In this document: piece after piece, positions 8,061 through 16,991 of the stretch
Position numbering within the stretch: the first letter of the stretch is position 1
Layout of the letters: each line of letters begins with the position of its first letter
Source of the DNA: Candidatus Wolfebacteria bacterium RIFCSPLOWO2_01_FULL_47_17b
GTDB taxonomy: Bacteria; Patescibacteriota; Minisyncoccia; UBA6257; JAGOQP01
Direction of reading: 5' to 3'
Length of the DNA stretch: 37,837 nucleotides
NCBI GenBank assembly: GCA_001793865.1
Contig: MGIS01000008.1
Location: forward strand, 1 to 37,837
Program-made: the position numbers and the translations under genes
Notes under the pieces: model-generated
What the model was told of the DNA's origin: nothing
The model's database searches: none
The model's input: only the letters and a program-made list of their open reading frames with translations

Positions 8061-8655
8061 ACACCCGCTAATTCTTCCGTACGATACCGTGATTATTTAT
8101 GATACCGAGTATACGACGTGGAAAGGGGCTTTGGAGCGAAATTGGAGCGACCCAAATGAGTATAAAGAAATTGTTCAGATCGGGGCCGTACGGATTGAGA
8201 CACAAAATTTCAAGGAATTGGATTCATTTTCCGTTTTTGTACAACCGGTAAAAAATCCTCGCCTTTCTGATTTTTTTATTGCACTTACTGATATCACCCA
8301 GGAACAGGTGGATACCCAGGGAATGAGTTTCCCTAATGCGATTGCAAAATTTTTTGATTGGAGTAATTCATTCCATCTTTATGCATACGGAACAGACGCT
8401 GATACACTACGAGAAAATGCAAACCTTTTGGGAATTTCATTTCCTTTTGATTTTTCACGGTTCCATAATATTCGAGAGATATTTCGGGCTCATGGCATCG
8501 ATGATTCAAAATATATGTCGAGTACCATTGTAGAGGCATTCAGCCATATGTCGAATCGAAGGGGGCACGACGGCTTGAATGACGCAAGAACCATTGTTGA
8601 CGGACTTCGCCTATTGAAGGTGCGTATTGGAAAAAGTGAACGAAACCGGGGTTAG
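8053..8655 (+). CDS. DEDDh-family 3'-5' exonuclease
   Basis: 200 residues. ExoI is IYDTEYT (D17, E19), ExoII lies in AYGTDADTL near residue 115, and ExoIII is H172-x4-D177 within RGHDGLNDART, giving a complete DEDDh set. Size and the VQIGAV segment fit the ERI-1/KapD-like or DnaQ-like single-domain exonucleases. Such enzymes remove nucleotides from RNA or DNA 3' ends, which has no obvious place in glycan synthesis. It overlaps the preceding GT-B gene by 8 bases, so it is co-translated with it and not a stray insertion. Family call firm, role unknown. Confidence 0.8.
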   Translation: MTKHPLILPYDTVIIYDTEYTTWKGALERNWSDPNEYKEIVQIGAVRIETQNFKELDSFSVFVQPVKNPRLSDFFIALTDITQEQVDTQGMSFPNAIAKFFDWSNSFHLYAYGTDADTLRENANLLGISFPFDFSRFHNIREIFRAHGIDDSKYMSSTIVEAFSHMSNRRGHDGLNDARTIVDGLRLLKVRIGKSERNRG

Positions 8656-8687
8656 CCTTTTATTGTTTTAGAGATACTACCATTGCT

Positions 8688-9863
8688 ATGAAGATCACAA
8701 ACGTAGAGATGTTCCATGCTGATGCCGGGTGGCGCCCCTGGTCATTTATTAAAATTTCGACGGATGAAGGAATTATCGGATGGAGTGAATGTACAGATTC
8801 GCATGGGTCTCCGCGCGGGATGGAGGGAGTCGTGAAGGATCTTTCTCCGCTTCTTATGGGCGAGGACCCCCGGTCTATCGAGAACCTTTTGTGGCATATG
8901 TATTCGCGTACGCGTCAAAGTCCGGGATCGATTGTTCAAAAAGCGATCGGCGGGATAGAAAACGCGCTTTGGGATATCAAGGCAAAAGCGTTGGGTGTTC
9001 CTGTGTATGAGCTTTTCGGGGGTCCGGTCCGCGACACCATTCCTCTTTATTGGTCTCATTGCGGAACATCGCGGGTTCGTGCATGGCAGATAATCGGAAA
9101 GCCCCAAATTAAAACATATGAGGATGTGAAGGAATTCGGACGTGAAGTCCGCGCGTCAGGATTTAAAACACTCAAGACGAATATTGGGGTTCTTGGCGAG
9201 AATCCGTACGTCTACATGCCTGGGTTTTTCAAAAGTCCAGGAGGTCCTGAAATGAATGCGGATTATGATATTCTTAAAGCGGTTGATGGCTGGATCGGTG
9301 GGCTCCGAGATGCGGTTGGTCGTGATGTGGATATTGCGCTTGATCTCAATTTCAATTTTAAAACCGAGGGGTATATAAAAATCGGTCGGATGCTCGAGAA
9401 GTATAATCTTTCGTGGCTTGAGATTGATTCGTACGATCCGGATGCGCTTCGGATGATTAAGGATTCAGTCAGAACTCCGATAACGTCATGCGAGAATCTC
9501 TATGGTACGCGTCAGTATCGACCGTTTTTTGAACGGCACGCCATGGACGTCGCCTCAATCGATGTTATTTGGAACGGGTTTTCGGGAGCGAAGAAAATTG
9601 CCGATATGGCGGAGCTCTACGAGATGAATGTAACGCCGCATAACTATAATGGCCATTTGTCGACATTCATTAGCGCTCAATTTTGTGCGCTCGTCCCGAA
9701 TATGCGGATTGCGGAGATCGATATTGATGACGTGCCGTGGCGCGATGAGCTTTTTACGAATCGCCCGGAAGTTGAGGATGGTGTGTTGAAGATTCCTGTC
9801 CTACCCGGATGGGGAACGGACGTGAATGAAACGGCACTTGCGGATCATAAATGGACGAAATAG
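8688..9863 (+). CDS. Enolase-superfamily (mandelate racemase/muconate lactonizing) enzyme, likely sugar-acid dehydratase
   Basis: 391 residues, full length for the family. The N-terminal capping domain (about 1-120) has the typical TDEGIIGWSE segment and ALWDIKAKALGVPVYELFGG. In the barrel, metal ligands are visible as DLNFN, LEID and SCEN at the ends of three successive strands, and TPHNYNGH supplies the seventh-strand histidine. LKTN takes the place of the K-x-K pair, as in some acid-sugar dehydratases. Members usually dehydrate aldonic acids to 2-keto-3-deoxy acids. Overlap with the next gene (13 bases) and the cytidylyltransferase downstream suggest that it makes a keto-acid for activation; the substrate is unknown. 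Confidence 0.82.
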   Translation: MKITNVEMFHADAGWRPWSFIKISTDEGIIGWSECTDSHGSPRGMEGVVKDLSPLLMGEDPRSIENLLWHMYSRTRQSPGSIVQKAIGGIENALWDIKAKALGVPVYELFGGPVRDTIPLYWSHCGTSRVRAWQIIGKPQIKTYEDVKEFGREVRASGFKTLKTNIGVLGENPYVYMPGFFKSPGGPEMNADYDILKAVDGWIGGLRDAVGRDVDIALDLNFNFKTEGYIKIGRMLEKYNLSWLEIDSYDPDALRMIKDSVRTPITSCENLYGTRQYRPFFERHAMDVASIDVIWNGFSGAKKIADMAELYEMNVTPHNYNGHLSTFISAQFCALVPNMRIAEIDIDDVPWRDELFTNRPEVEDGVLKIPVLPGWGTDVNETALADHKWTK

Positions 9864-10771
9864 AAAAAAAGATGAAAATCGGCATTCTCGGGCCAGGAGC
9901 TGTTGGCGGTTTCCTGGCTAGTTTATTTTGGAAAAGTGGAGAGCGTGTTTTGTGCATTGGAAAAGCGGGAGACGTGAGTGCGATCAAGGAGCGAGGGATT
10001 ACTATCGAAAGTCCTATTTTCGGAGATTTTGTCGCGCGGCCAGAAATAGATACAGAACTCCGCGTTCCAATTGATATTCTTTTTATTACCGTGAAGTCGT
10101 CGTTCCTGAAAGAAGCGCTTCGTGCGGTGAATAAAGAGTCAATAAAAAGCGCGGTGATCATTCCGCTTTTAAATGGTATTGGGCATGCAGAGATTATTCG
10201 GGAGATTTTGGGCACGTCGGTTGCGGCTGGAACGATCGGTCAGATTGAGGTCGTAAAGGATTTAAACGGGAGCGTGCGCCAAGTATCCCGCCAACATCCG
10301 CATATTGACATTGCGTCTGATGGTGATGTCTCATCGAGTCGCCTTGAAGAAATCGTGGATGCAATCCGTCGAGCCGGAGTATCCGCGTCTATTCTTCGGT
10401 CCGAAGCAGAAGTCATTTGGAAAAAGCTTGTGCGTCTTAATGCAACAGCATCTCTCACCGCCGCATTTCAGAAGCCGATAGGGGTTATTCGTTCTGACCC
10501 CGACCTGCGACGCCTGCTCGAGGGAATCGTACGTGAAGGAGTAGCAATCGCAGGGCGCGAAGGAACAGAGATTGACTCGGAAGAAACGATGGAAGAAATT
10601 GACCGGCTTCCCGAAACACTCATGACGTCTCTCTCACGCGATGTCGCGGCGCGCGTCCCGTCTGAGATTGATTCGATCACGGGCGGCGTGCTGAAGAAAG
10701 CGAATTTTTACGGCATACCAGTTCCTTTTCTTGAGGGTGCCTACAAGAGAATACAAAAGAGAATTTCGTAA
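9851..10771 (+). CDS. Ketopantoate-reductase-like (PanE/ApbA) oxidoreductase
   Basis: 306 residues. It starts with a dinucleotide-binding GILGPGAVGGFLA motif, shows the FITVKSS strand, the catalytic lysine region EVIWKKLVRLNATASL (about residues 197-212), and the PSEIDSITGGVLKKA segment (about 276-290) typical of PanE. Known members reduce 2-dehydropantoate with NADPH, but many homologues act on other 2-keto acids. Start at 9851 overlaps the dehydratase; an in-frame ATG at 9872, right at the Rossmann motif, is an equally possible start. Pairing with a sugar-acid dehydratase suggests a sugar-derived 2-keto acid as substrate rather than coenzyme A synthesis. Confidence 0.78.
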   Translation: MDEIEKKMKIGILGPGAVGGFLASLFWKSGERVLCIGKAGDVSAIKERGITIESPIFGDFVARPEIDTELRVPIDILFITVKSSFLKEALRAVNKESIKSAVIIPLLNGIGHAEIIREILGTSVAAGTIGQIEVVKDLNGSVRQVSRQHPHIDIASDGDVSSSRLEEIVDAIRRAGVSASILRSEAEVIWKKLVRLNATASLTAAFQKPIGVIRSDPDLRRLLEGIVREGVAIAGREGTEIDSEETMEEIDRLPETLMTSLSRDVAARVPSEIDSITGGVLKKANFYGIPVPFLEGAYKRIQKRIS

Positions 10772-10808
10772 ATTCGACAATGCGGATATCTATAATAATT
10801 GATTTTCT

Positions 10809-12167
10809 ATGAAAACCATTTTCATGACATGCCAACTCGGGCAGGAACTTCGCGATTTCATGGTCGGTACGTTTTACAAAATTGCCCAAGCGGACAAAGG
10901 CGTCCGTCTTATTGTATTTGCCCCGCCGAATACCATCGACGACATGCGAAAGAATTTTGCAAACGAGCACTGCATTGTAGAACCGCTCATTATCGAAAGA
11001 CCGAAAGGCCGGATGGCAAGGATGTTTTTTGGATTTATGGCGTCCTATCCCATGATTCCGACAGAAACGATTTATATCCGTCAGCGTTATGCCTATCTAA
11101 ACGGGGGGAGTTTTTCCGGTTTCGTGGTCAAGAGAATTTTATGGGTTCTGGGGCACACGTCTGTCGCGCGGAAGATCGTGCGCGCGATCTGGTATCGGTT
11201 TTTTTGTGACGATTACAAGTGGAGTGAGTATTTTGATCGGTACAAGCCCGACGTTGTGTTTGGAACGAGCGGGTTTCGCTGGTGGGATTTTACTATATTA
11301 GCGCACGCGAAGCGCCGGGGCATTCCAACGGTTCTTATGCTCCGAAGCTGGGATAATCTTTCGACCAAAGCGTTTCTTTTTGTTATTCCCGATATGCTCC
11401 TCGCACAAAATCCCGTGATGGTGACTGAGGCGATCGATTGGCATGACGTGCCGAAAGAAAAAATACGTCTTGTCGGTTCTCCTCCCTATGACCACTATGC
11501 AAATTCGTCATGGTTTTTATCGCGTGAAGAAGTTGCGCGCCGAATCGGCATTGACTTCCGAAAACGCTGGATCGGATATTTTTCCGGTCCGCTTTTTACC
11601 GGTGTCCTTGGATGCGAGGATACCGGCGAACATATAAAGATGATTCAGGACGCGATTCAGGGCGGAAGAATCCAAAACGCTGAAGTTATTGCAAGCATTC
11701 ATCCGGATAATAAATCGGTCCTCGAGGCGTATAGGGTCCATTGCCCGGTATTAAACCTTGTCAAAGGATGGAAATTTGATGTTGAGCAGACGCGGCTTCT
11801 TGCAAGTTTCATCAGGGAGTGCGGCGTCATGACGCATTTTGGTTCGACGGTGTCCTTGGATGCCGCGATTCTCGATACGCCGTCTATCATTGTCGGTTTT
11901 AACGGATATCGGGAAAAAGATTTTCCGTGGCAGAAAAAACTTTCCGTTGCGTTTGACCATACTCTCCATATGCACTATCTTCTCCGGACAAAGGGGATGA
12001 TTCGTGTAAATACTGAAACAGAATTTATAGACGCAATTAATACGTATCTGGGAAACCGCGTGCTCCACCAAGATGGGAGAGCGCGGCTCGTTAATGACCT
12101 TGTGGGACCGGTTGACGGCAGGGTCGGAGAAAGGGTATTTAACGCCGTTCTTTCGATGGCGAAATGA
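10809..12167 (+). CDS. GT-B-fold glycosyltransferase, W-D-N motif family, copy 2
   Basis: 452 residues, co-linear with the protein at 6684: both begin MKT-x-F-[IM]-T-x-QLG, both carry a GIP-x-V-x-MLR-x-WDN-[LM]-S-[ST]-KAF segment (here about residues 174-190), an Asn/Gln-rich QNPVMV strand, a GS/GF-PP-Y-DHY turn, HFGSTVSLDAAI and a terminal LVGPVDGRVGERVF. Fold and family as for copy 1. It lies 48 bases upstream of the second CMP-ulosonate synthetase gene. Predicted cytoplasmic transferase adding an acidic sugar to a lipid-linked glycan; donor inferred from context only. Confidence 0.7.
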   Translation: MKTIFMTCQLGQELRDFMVGTFYKIAQADKGVRLIVFAPPNTIDDMRKNFANEHCIVEPLIIERPKGRMARMFFGFMASYPMIPTETIYIRQRYAYLNGGSFSGFVVKRILWVLGHTSVARKIVRAIWYRFFCDDYKWSEYFDRYKPDVVFGTSGFRWWDFTILAHAKRRGIPTVLMLRSWDNLSTKAFLFVIPDMLLAQNPVMVTEAIDWHDVPKEKIRLVGSPPYDHYANSSWFLSREEVARRIGIDFRKRWIGYFSGPLFTGVLGCEDTGEHIKMIQDAIQGGRIQNAEVIASIHPDNKSVLEAYRVHCPVLNLVKGWKFDVEQTRLLASFIRECGVMTHFGSTVSLDAAILDTPSIIVGFNGYREKDFPWQKKLSVAFDHTLHMHYLLRTKGMIRVNTETEFIDAINTYLGNRVLHQDGRARLVNDLVGPVDGRVGERVFNAVLSMAK

Positions 12168-12215
12168 CGCGCTACCAAGGACGTTTGTGTGGAGTTATAA
12201 GGGGAGGAAAACAAT

Positions 12216-12953
12216 ATGACCTCAACGAATCCTAAGAAAATACTTGCCGTGATCGGCGCCCGCTCGGGGTCCCGGGGCGTACCCCATAAAAACATCCGTG
12301 ATTTGGGCGGCAAACCATTGATGGCGTGGATTATTGAGACTGCAAAAAAATCTCGGTATGTGAATCGAGTTGTTGTGTGTACCGATTCGGCTGAATACGC
12401 AAAAATTGCCAAGAGGTATGGCGCAGAAGTTCCATATCTTCAACCACCGGAAGTTTCTGAAGGAACAGATTTTGAATACGTACGTTATGCGCTCGCACAA
12501 TTGAAAGAAAAAGAAGGGTATGATCCTGATATTATTGTTCGGCTTATGTCAGTTGTGCCGTTTCAGAAAGCGGAGGACATTGATTCCTGTGTGGAAGAAC
12601 TCCTGCGCCACCCGGACGCTGATTCCTCTGTCGTTGTAGCGGAAGCCCGACAAAACCCTCATAAGGCCTTGAAAATCACTCCAGAGGGAAGATTGGTATC
12701 ATTTATGACGGGAGAAGGAAAAGGGGTAGAGCCTACCAAACGGCAGTGGTATGAAAAAGCGTATTTTCGCGCGAATATAGTTGCTACGTATCCACGAGTG
12801 CTTCGCGAAACCGGAACGATCGTGGGAAATCACGTACGGCATCACGCGATTCCGCAGGAGCGCGCAATTGATATTGACTCTGAAATTGATTTTGTGATTG
12901 CAGAAGCACTCTTAAAAGAGTTTGGCATGAGAAATAGTGGAGATTTTGTATAG
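12216..12953 (+). CDS. Acylneuraminate cytidylyltransferase family, copy 2 (divergent)
   Basis: 245 residues, NeuA family over the full length, with the late acidic motif DIDSEIDF (about 228-235). The nucleotide-binding signature reads IGARSGSRGVPHKN instead of the canonical ARGGSKG-x-x-RKN, with Gly to Ser and Lys to Arg changes at the CTP-binding loop, so it is clearly a separate lineage from the copies at 1265 and 21868. GGGGAGG lies about 8 bases ahead of the ATG. No NeuB or NeuC gene adjoins; upstream are an aldonate-dehydratase-like enzyme, a PanE-like reductase and a GT-B. It may activate a 2-keto-3-deoxy acid not made by phosphoenolpyruvate condensation. Confidence 0.82.
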   Translation: MTSTNPKKILAVIGARSGSRGVPHKNIRDLGGKPLMAWIIETAKKSRYVNRVVVCTDSAEYAKIAKRYGAEVPYLQPPEVSEGTDFEYVRYALAQLKEKEGYDPDIIVRLMSVVPFQKAEDIDSCVEELLRHPDADSSVVVAEARQNPHKALKITPEGRLVSFMTGEGKGVEPTKRQWYEKAYFRANIVATYPRVLRETGTIVGNHVRHHAIPQERAIDIDSEIDFVIAEALLKEFGMRNSGDFV

Positions 12954-13004
12954 CTATGGAAATACGAAATAAACTGAGTATTCTATATAAGGGCGGGGTA
13001 TTTT

Positions 13005-13931
13005 ATGATTGGTGTTTCCACTATGGCGGATAGCGCCAAAAAAATCTTTATTACCGGAGCGGCGGGGTTTGTGGGTTCTTGTGTTACCCAGAAGGCGGTA
13101 GAGAAAGGATATGATGTTCATATTCTTGTCAGGGAAAATACCGATCTGAGAAGGATTGAAGGTATCAGGTCCGGTTTGAAAATCCATACCGGGAATTTAT
13201 TGGATTTTAAGGGCTTAAGAAAAATATTCCTTGATGTGAAGCCCAATGGTATAATACATTTTGCTACTTCAAATATGATGAGCGGCGTGAGAGCTTCGGA
13301 TGAAGTAGTGATCAAAACCAATATTCTGGGAATTGTTAATTTATTTAATGCGGCAGAGGATATTGCGTACGAGTTTTTTATAAATACTGGTAGTCCTTTG
13401 GAAATTGACCCTGGAGAGTTATATGGCATCACCAAACTTGCCGCGACTCTTTACGGTCAGGCGCTTGCCACGACCAAAGGTAGGCCGATTTTGACTCTGC
13501 GTCTTGCCACCCCGTACGGCCCCGGGATACAGGAAGGCCGGTTGATTTTTAATATAATAAGTCAGGCCCTCCGCAATTCGGATCTGGCGTTAAGTAGGCC
13601 CGAAGTTTCCAGGGACTTTATTTTTGTTGAGGATATAGCAGAGGTTTACTTTGAGGCCATAGAAAAATCGAAAGATTTGAAAGGAAAGATCTTTGATATC
13701 GGCAGCGGGGTCTCCACTTCCCTGAATGATCTCGCACGTCTCGTCCTTAAACTTACCGCTTCCCGAAGCAAGGTGCGCTGGGATCCTACTCTTGCTACTT
13801 CTTATGATAATCGTGTTTGGAGGACTGATACGGAGAAAACATTTGCCAATTTTGATTGGAGGCCGAGGTATTCTTTGGAGGCGGGGCTGAAGAAAACCAT
13901 AGAGTGGTTTAAGGAGATTTACCGGGTATGA
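13005..13931 (+). CDS. NAD-dependent nucleotide-sugar epimerase/dehydratase (extended SDR)
   Basis: 308 residues, extended short-chain dehydrogenase fold. The dinucleotide motif is TGAAGFVGS (about residues 18-26), the catalytic Y-x3-K is in GELYGITKLAAT, and the C-terminal half has the substrate-binding LATPYGPGIQEGRL and SRDFIFVEDIAE segments. This is the GDP/dTDP/UDP-hexose epimerase-reductase group; the exact reaction is not readable. The start at 13005 has a G-rich stretch 6-7 bases upstream; an internal ATG at 13023 is an alternative. It overlaps the RfbB-like gene by ATGA and opens the deoxysugar block, so it probably acts late in that sugar's pathway, for example C4 reduction or epimerisation. 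Confidence 0.8.
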   Translation: MIGVSTMADSAKKIFITGAAGFVGSCVTQKAVEKGYDVHILVRENTDLRRIEGIRSGLKIHTGNLLDFKGLRKIFLDVKPNGIIHFATSNMMSGVRASDEVVIKTNILGIVNLFNAAEDIAYEFFINTGSPLEIDPGELYGITKLAATLYGQALATTKGRPILTLRLATPYGPGIQEGRLIFNIISQALRNSDLALSRPEVSRDFIFVEDIAEVYFEAIEKSKDLKGKIFDIGSGVSTSLNDLARLVLKLTASRSKVRWDPTLATSYDNRVWRTDTEKTFANFDWRPRYSLEAGLKKTIEWFKEIYRV

Positions 13932-14995
13932 AGATAAAAAATAGCACTATAAATAAAAGCGTTTTAGTTACCGGGGGGTCGGGATTTATCGGATCAAATT
14001 TTGTCCGTCATTTTTATCATGCCTACCCGGATTATCGAGTAGTAAATTTAGATTTTTTAACGTACGCGGGAAATACGGATAATTTGAAAGATATTGAGGA
14101 GCTGGAGAAGGGCATTTTGCCGGATGAAAGGCGGTACCAGTTTGTTCAGGGAGATATATGTGATGTCGAGATTCTCGCAAAACTTTTTGAAAAATATAAT
14201 TTTGAGTTTGTTTTCAATTTCGCAGCCGAAACCCATGTAGATCGTTCAATCATGGGCATTAGTGATTTTATCCGTACGAACATAAGCGGCGTATGCGCGC
14301 TTATTGAGGCGGTGCGCCGCAATAAGACAACTCGTTTCGTTCATATTTCTACAGATGAGGTGTATGGCTCGACCGTAAGAGGCGGAGCGGATGAAGACGC
14401 ACCGTTTCGGCCTGCAAGTCCTTACGCGGCTTCAAAGGCCGCTGCGGATTTGATTGTCCAGGCATTTATGAGAACTCACAGCGTTCCCACGGTGATTTTA
14501 CGCGGATCAAATAACTATGGACCTTTTCAGTATCCGGAAAAACTTATTCCTCTCGCGATTTCCAATGTGATTGATGGGCGTAAAATTCCGGTTCACGGAA
14601 CTGGCGAGCACGTACGAAGCTGGCTTAACGTTAACGATTTTTGCCGGGCCGTGGATCTGGTAGCCAGGCGCGCGCCCGACTACGGGATTTATAACGTTTC
14701 CGGCGAGGAGATGACCAATTTAGAAATTCTTCAAAAAGTTGTTTCGCATCTTGACATCCGGCTCGCGGACCACAAAGAACATGTAAGTGACAGGCCCAAT
14801 GCCGATCTGCGTTACGCTCCGGATTCAACAAAAATACGGCGTGAGCTCGGTTGGGCGCCGGAAGAGAATGTAGAAAAATCACTCGGTAACGTAGTGGCGT
14901 GGTATCTTACGAATCAGGATTGGTTGAAAAAAATCAAGTCAAGGCGAGAGTATCAGTATATTTATGAAAAGCAGTCAAGAGGGCAGTGGTATTAA
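13928..14995 (+). CDS. rfbB: dTDP-glucose 4,6-dehydratase-like enzyme (RfbB family)
   Basis: 355 residues, the usual length. NAD-binding VTGGSGFIGSN (about 14-24), LDFLTYAGN typical of RfbB, the catalytic HISTDEVYGS with the T-D-E triad (about 139-148), and SPYAASKAAAD with Y-x3-K. It removes water from a nucleotide-activated glucose to give the 4-keto-6-deoxy sugar. The next gene encodes a cytidylyltransferase of the RfbF type rather than the thymidylyltransferase RfbA, so the true nucleotide carrier (dTDP or CDP) is uncertain. Coupled to the SDR upstream by ATGA. Confidence 0.87.
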   Translation: MKIKNSTINKSVLVTGGSGFIGSNFVRHFYHAYPDYRVVNLDFLTYAGNTDNLKDIEELEKGILPDERRYQFVQGDICDVEILAKLFEKYNFEFVFNFAAETHVDRSIMGISDFIRTNISGVCALIEAVRRNKTTRFVHISTDEVYGSTVRGGADEDAPFRPASPYAASKAAADLIVQAFMRTHSVPTVILRGSNNYGPFQYPEKLIPLAISNVIDGRKIPVHGTGEHVRSWLNVNDFCRAVDLVARRAPDYGIYNVSGEEMTNLEILQKVVSHLDIRLADHKEHVSDRPNADLRYAPDSTKIRRELGWAPEENVEKSLGNVVAWYLTNQDWLKKIKSRREYQYIYEKQSRGQWY

Positions 14996-15020
14996 TAATT
15001 AGATAGAAGCGGGAATCATC

Positions 15021-15740
15021 ATGAAAATAATTATCTTTTGCGGCGGACTGGGTACCCGCATGAAAGAAGACACCGAGTTTAAACCAAAGCCACTGGTCAA
15101 AGTGGGCGGCGTTCCTATTTTGTGGCACATCATGAAAATTTATCAGCATTATGGCTTCAACGAGTTTATCTTACCGCTGGGCTACAAAGGAGAAATGATT
15201 AAGGAATATTTTGTCAATAACCCCCACGATTTTACCGTTCACCTGGTTGATACCGGCCTTGAGAGTTTGACTGGGGAACGTATACATCGCGTGAAGCATC
15301 TTATCGGCGAAGACGAGTTTATGGTAACGTACGGTGACGGCGTTGCTGATATTGATATCCGAAAGTTGGCGGAATTCCACAGAGAGCAGGGTACCCTCGG
15401 TACTATTACCGGGGCGCATCCTTACTCAAAATACGGCCTTATTGTGAGCGACGAGAAGTCAAAATTAGTAACCGGGTTTGCGCAAAAACCCCGCCTCCAC
15501 GATTTTGTAAACGGCGGATTTATGGTGTTCCATAAGAATGCGTTTGACTATTTTGACCACGGTACGATGGAAGACGCGTTTCCAAAACTTGTTGCCGAGA
15601 AACAGCTTTCTGTCTATGAACACAAAGGGTTTTGGAAAGCGATGGATACCCATCGTGAGATGGAAGAACTTAATGAATTATGGAACACCACACGGCCCTG
15701 GGCTGTATGGGAAAAGAGCGGACAGGAGGGATATATATGA
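15021..15740 (+). CDS. rfbF: Glucose-1-phosphate cytidylyltransferase-like nucleotidyltransferase (RfbF type)
   Basis: 239 residues, slightly shorter than typical RfbF (about 257). N-terminal FCGGLGTRMKED followed by KPKPLVKVGG and PILWHIMKIYQHYG is characteristic of RfbF rather than RfbA; VTYGDGVADI supplies the metal-binding aspartate and FVNGGFMVF the sugar pocket. Predicted reaction: CTP plus glucose-1-phosphate to CDP-glucose, the entry to CDP-linked 3,6-dideoxy and branched sugars. Overlaps the C-methyltransferase gene by ATGA. Its expected partner dehydratase (RfbG type) is 16 kb away at 32047, while the adjacent dehydratase is RfbB-like. Confidence 0.82.
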   Translation: MKIIIFCGGLGTRMKEDTEFKPKPLVKVGGVPILWHIMKIYQHYGFNEFILPLGYKGEMIKEYFVNNPHDFTVHLVDTGLESLTGERIHRVKHLIGEDEFMVTYGDGVADIDIRKLAEFHREQGTLGTITGAHPYSKYGLIVSDEKSKLVTGFAQKPRLHDFVNGGFMVFHKNAFDYFDHGTMEDAFPKLVAEKQLSVYEHKGFWKAMDTHREMEELNELWNTTRPWAVWEKSGQEGYI

Positions 15741-16990
15741 AAGATCCATTCCACTTTTTAAGTCATACTTCCAAAATTTGTAGAAATTGCGGCCATCCGG
15801 TTTTGCCGTTTTTTTCACTGGGCGCCATGCCGCTTGTGAACACTTTTTTGCGAAAAGAAGATATTCCTCTGGAGAAGCGATTTGATTTAACTGTAGGTTT
15901 TTGTTCTTCTTGTTTTCTTACACAGCTCATGATTACTTTATCTCCCGAAGTGCTTTTCCGTGATTATGTGTATTTTTCTTCTGTTTCCTCATCTTTTCTT
16001 TCGCATTGCAAGAAAACAGCGCGTGAATTTATCAAGCGCTTTGACTTGGGAAAAGAAAATTTAGTTTTGGAGATAGCGAGTAATGATGGCGCACTGCTTC
16101 GGTATTTTCAGGAGCAGGGAATTGGGGTTTTGGGTATAGAACCCGCAAAAAATGTGGCTGAAGCAGCAAAAACACAGGGAATCCCAACTATTCCGGAGTT
16201 TTTTAATTACGCGTTTGCCAGAAAGTTAAAAGAGGAGCAAAAAGTATCGGCGGACCTAGTCATCGGTATGAATGTTTTGGCGCACGTTCCGGAGATTTCT
16301 GATTTTCTCAAGGGAGTTTCTTATATTCTTAAGCCGCAGGGCACCGCCGTCTTTGAATTTCCATATATTGAGGGTTTATTTGAAGGAAAGTTCGATACGA
16401 TTTATCACGAGCATGTGTTTTATTTCTCGCTTCTAGCACTGCAGAACGTTTTCAAAAACGCCGGTCTCGAAATCTATGATCTCTCAATGACACCAATGCA
16501 GGGAGGATCGCTTATGATTTTTGCGGCGAAAGATGGAGTTTTTTCGGTAAACGCCAGGGTGCGAACTTTTGCGAAGCGAGAGAGCAAGTATGGCTATGAT
16601 AAATTGGCAACGTATCGCAGTATTGCCGGCAGAGCACAAAAAAACAAAACGGAATTATTAGCACTTCTTAAAAATTTAAAAAAAGAAGGAAAAAAGGTTA
16701 TCGCTTACAGCGTTCCAGCTAAGGGCATTGTTTTGCTAAATTATTGTGGCATAGGGGAAAATTACCTTGCTTTTTCGGTTGATAAATCTCCAGCCAAACA
16801 AGGTCTCTATACCCCGGGCGTTCATTTGCTTGTGCACCCGTTGGCGCAAATCTATAAGGAAAAGCCCGACTATCTTTTAATTCTTTGCTGGAATATTGCC
16901 GATGAGGTAATGGCCATGGAGGAACTCAAACCGTTCCGTGATAGAGGAGGAAAATTTATTGTGGCAGTTCCGAAGGTAAAAATATATTAA
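15737..16990 (+). CDS. Sugar C-methyltransferase (TylCIII/NovU-type, SAM-dependent)
   Basis: 417 residues from the ATG at 15737, which has an AGGAGGG site 6 bases upstream and overlaps the previous stop as ATGA; the frame upstream is not part of the gene. It has the three-part layout of C-3 sugar methyltransferases: an N-terminal zinc-binding region with C15-x2-C18 and C56-x2-C59, a SAM-binding domain starting at VLEIASNDGALLRYF, and a C-terminal domain with AYSVPAKG and VDKSPAKQG. YHEHVFYFS holds the conserved Y-H-E-H active-site element. It adds a methyl branch, usually at C3 of a 4-keto-deoxysugar, so the block probably makes a methyl-branched deoxyhexose. Confidence 0.87.
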   Translation: MKDPFHFLSHTSKICRNCGHPVLPFFSLGAMPLVNTFLRKEDIPLEKRFDLTVGFCSSCFLTQLMITLSPEVLFRDYVYFSSVSSSFLSHCKKTAREFIKRFDLGKENLVLEIASNDGALLRYFQEQGIGVLGIEPAKNVAEAAKTQGIPTIPEFFNYAFARKLKEEQKVSADLVIGMNVLAHVPEISDFLKGVSYILKPQGTAVFEFPYIEGLFEGKFDTIYHEHVFYFSLLALQNVFKNAGLEIYDLSMTPMQGGSLMIFAAKDGVFSVNARVRTFAKRESKYGYDKLATYRSIAGRAQKNKTELLALLKNLKKEGKKVIAYSVPAKGIVLLNYCGIGENYLAFSVDKSPAKQGLYTPGVHLLVHPLAQIYKEKPDYLLILCWNIADEVMAMEELKPFRDRGGKFIVAVPKVKIY

Positions 16991-16991
16991 A

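Noticed and set aside
10790-10796. TATAAT ahead of the second GT-B gene
   Set aside because: The nearest TCGACA is only 11 bases upstream, too short for a sigma70 promoter; probably AT-rich spacer.
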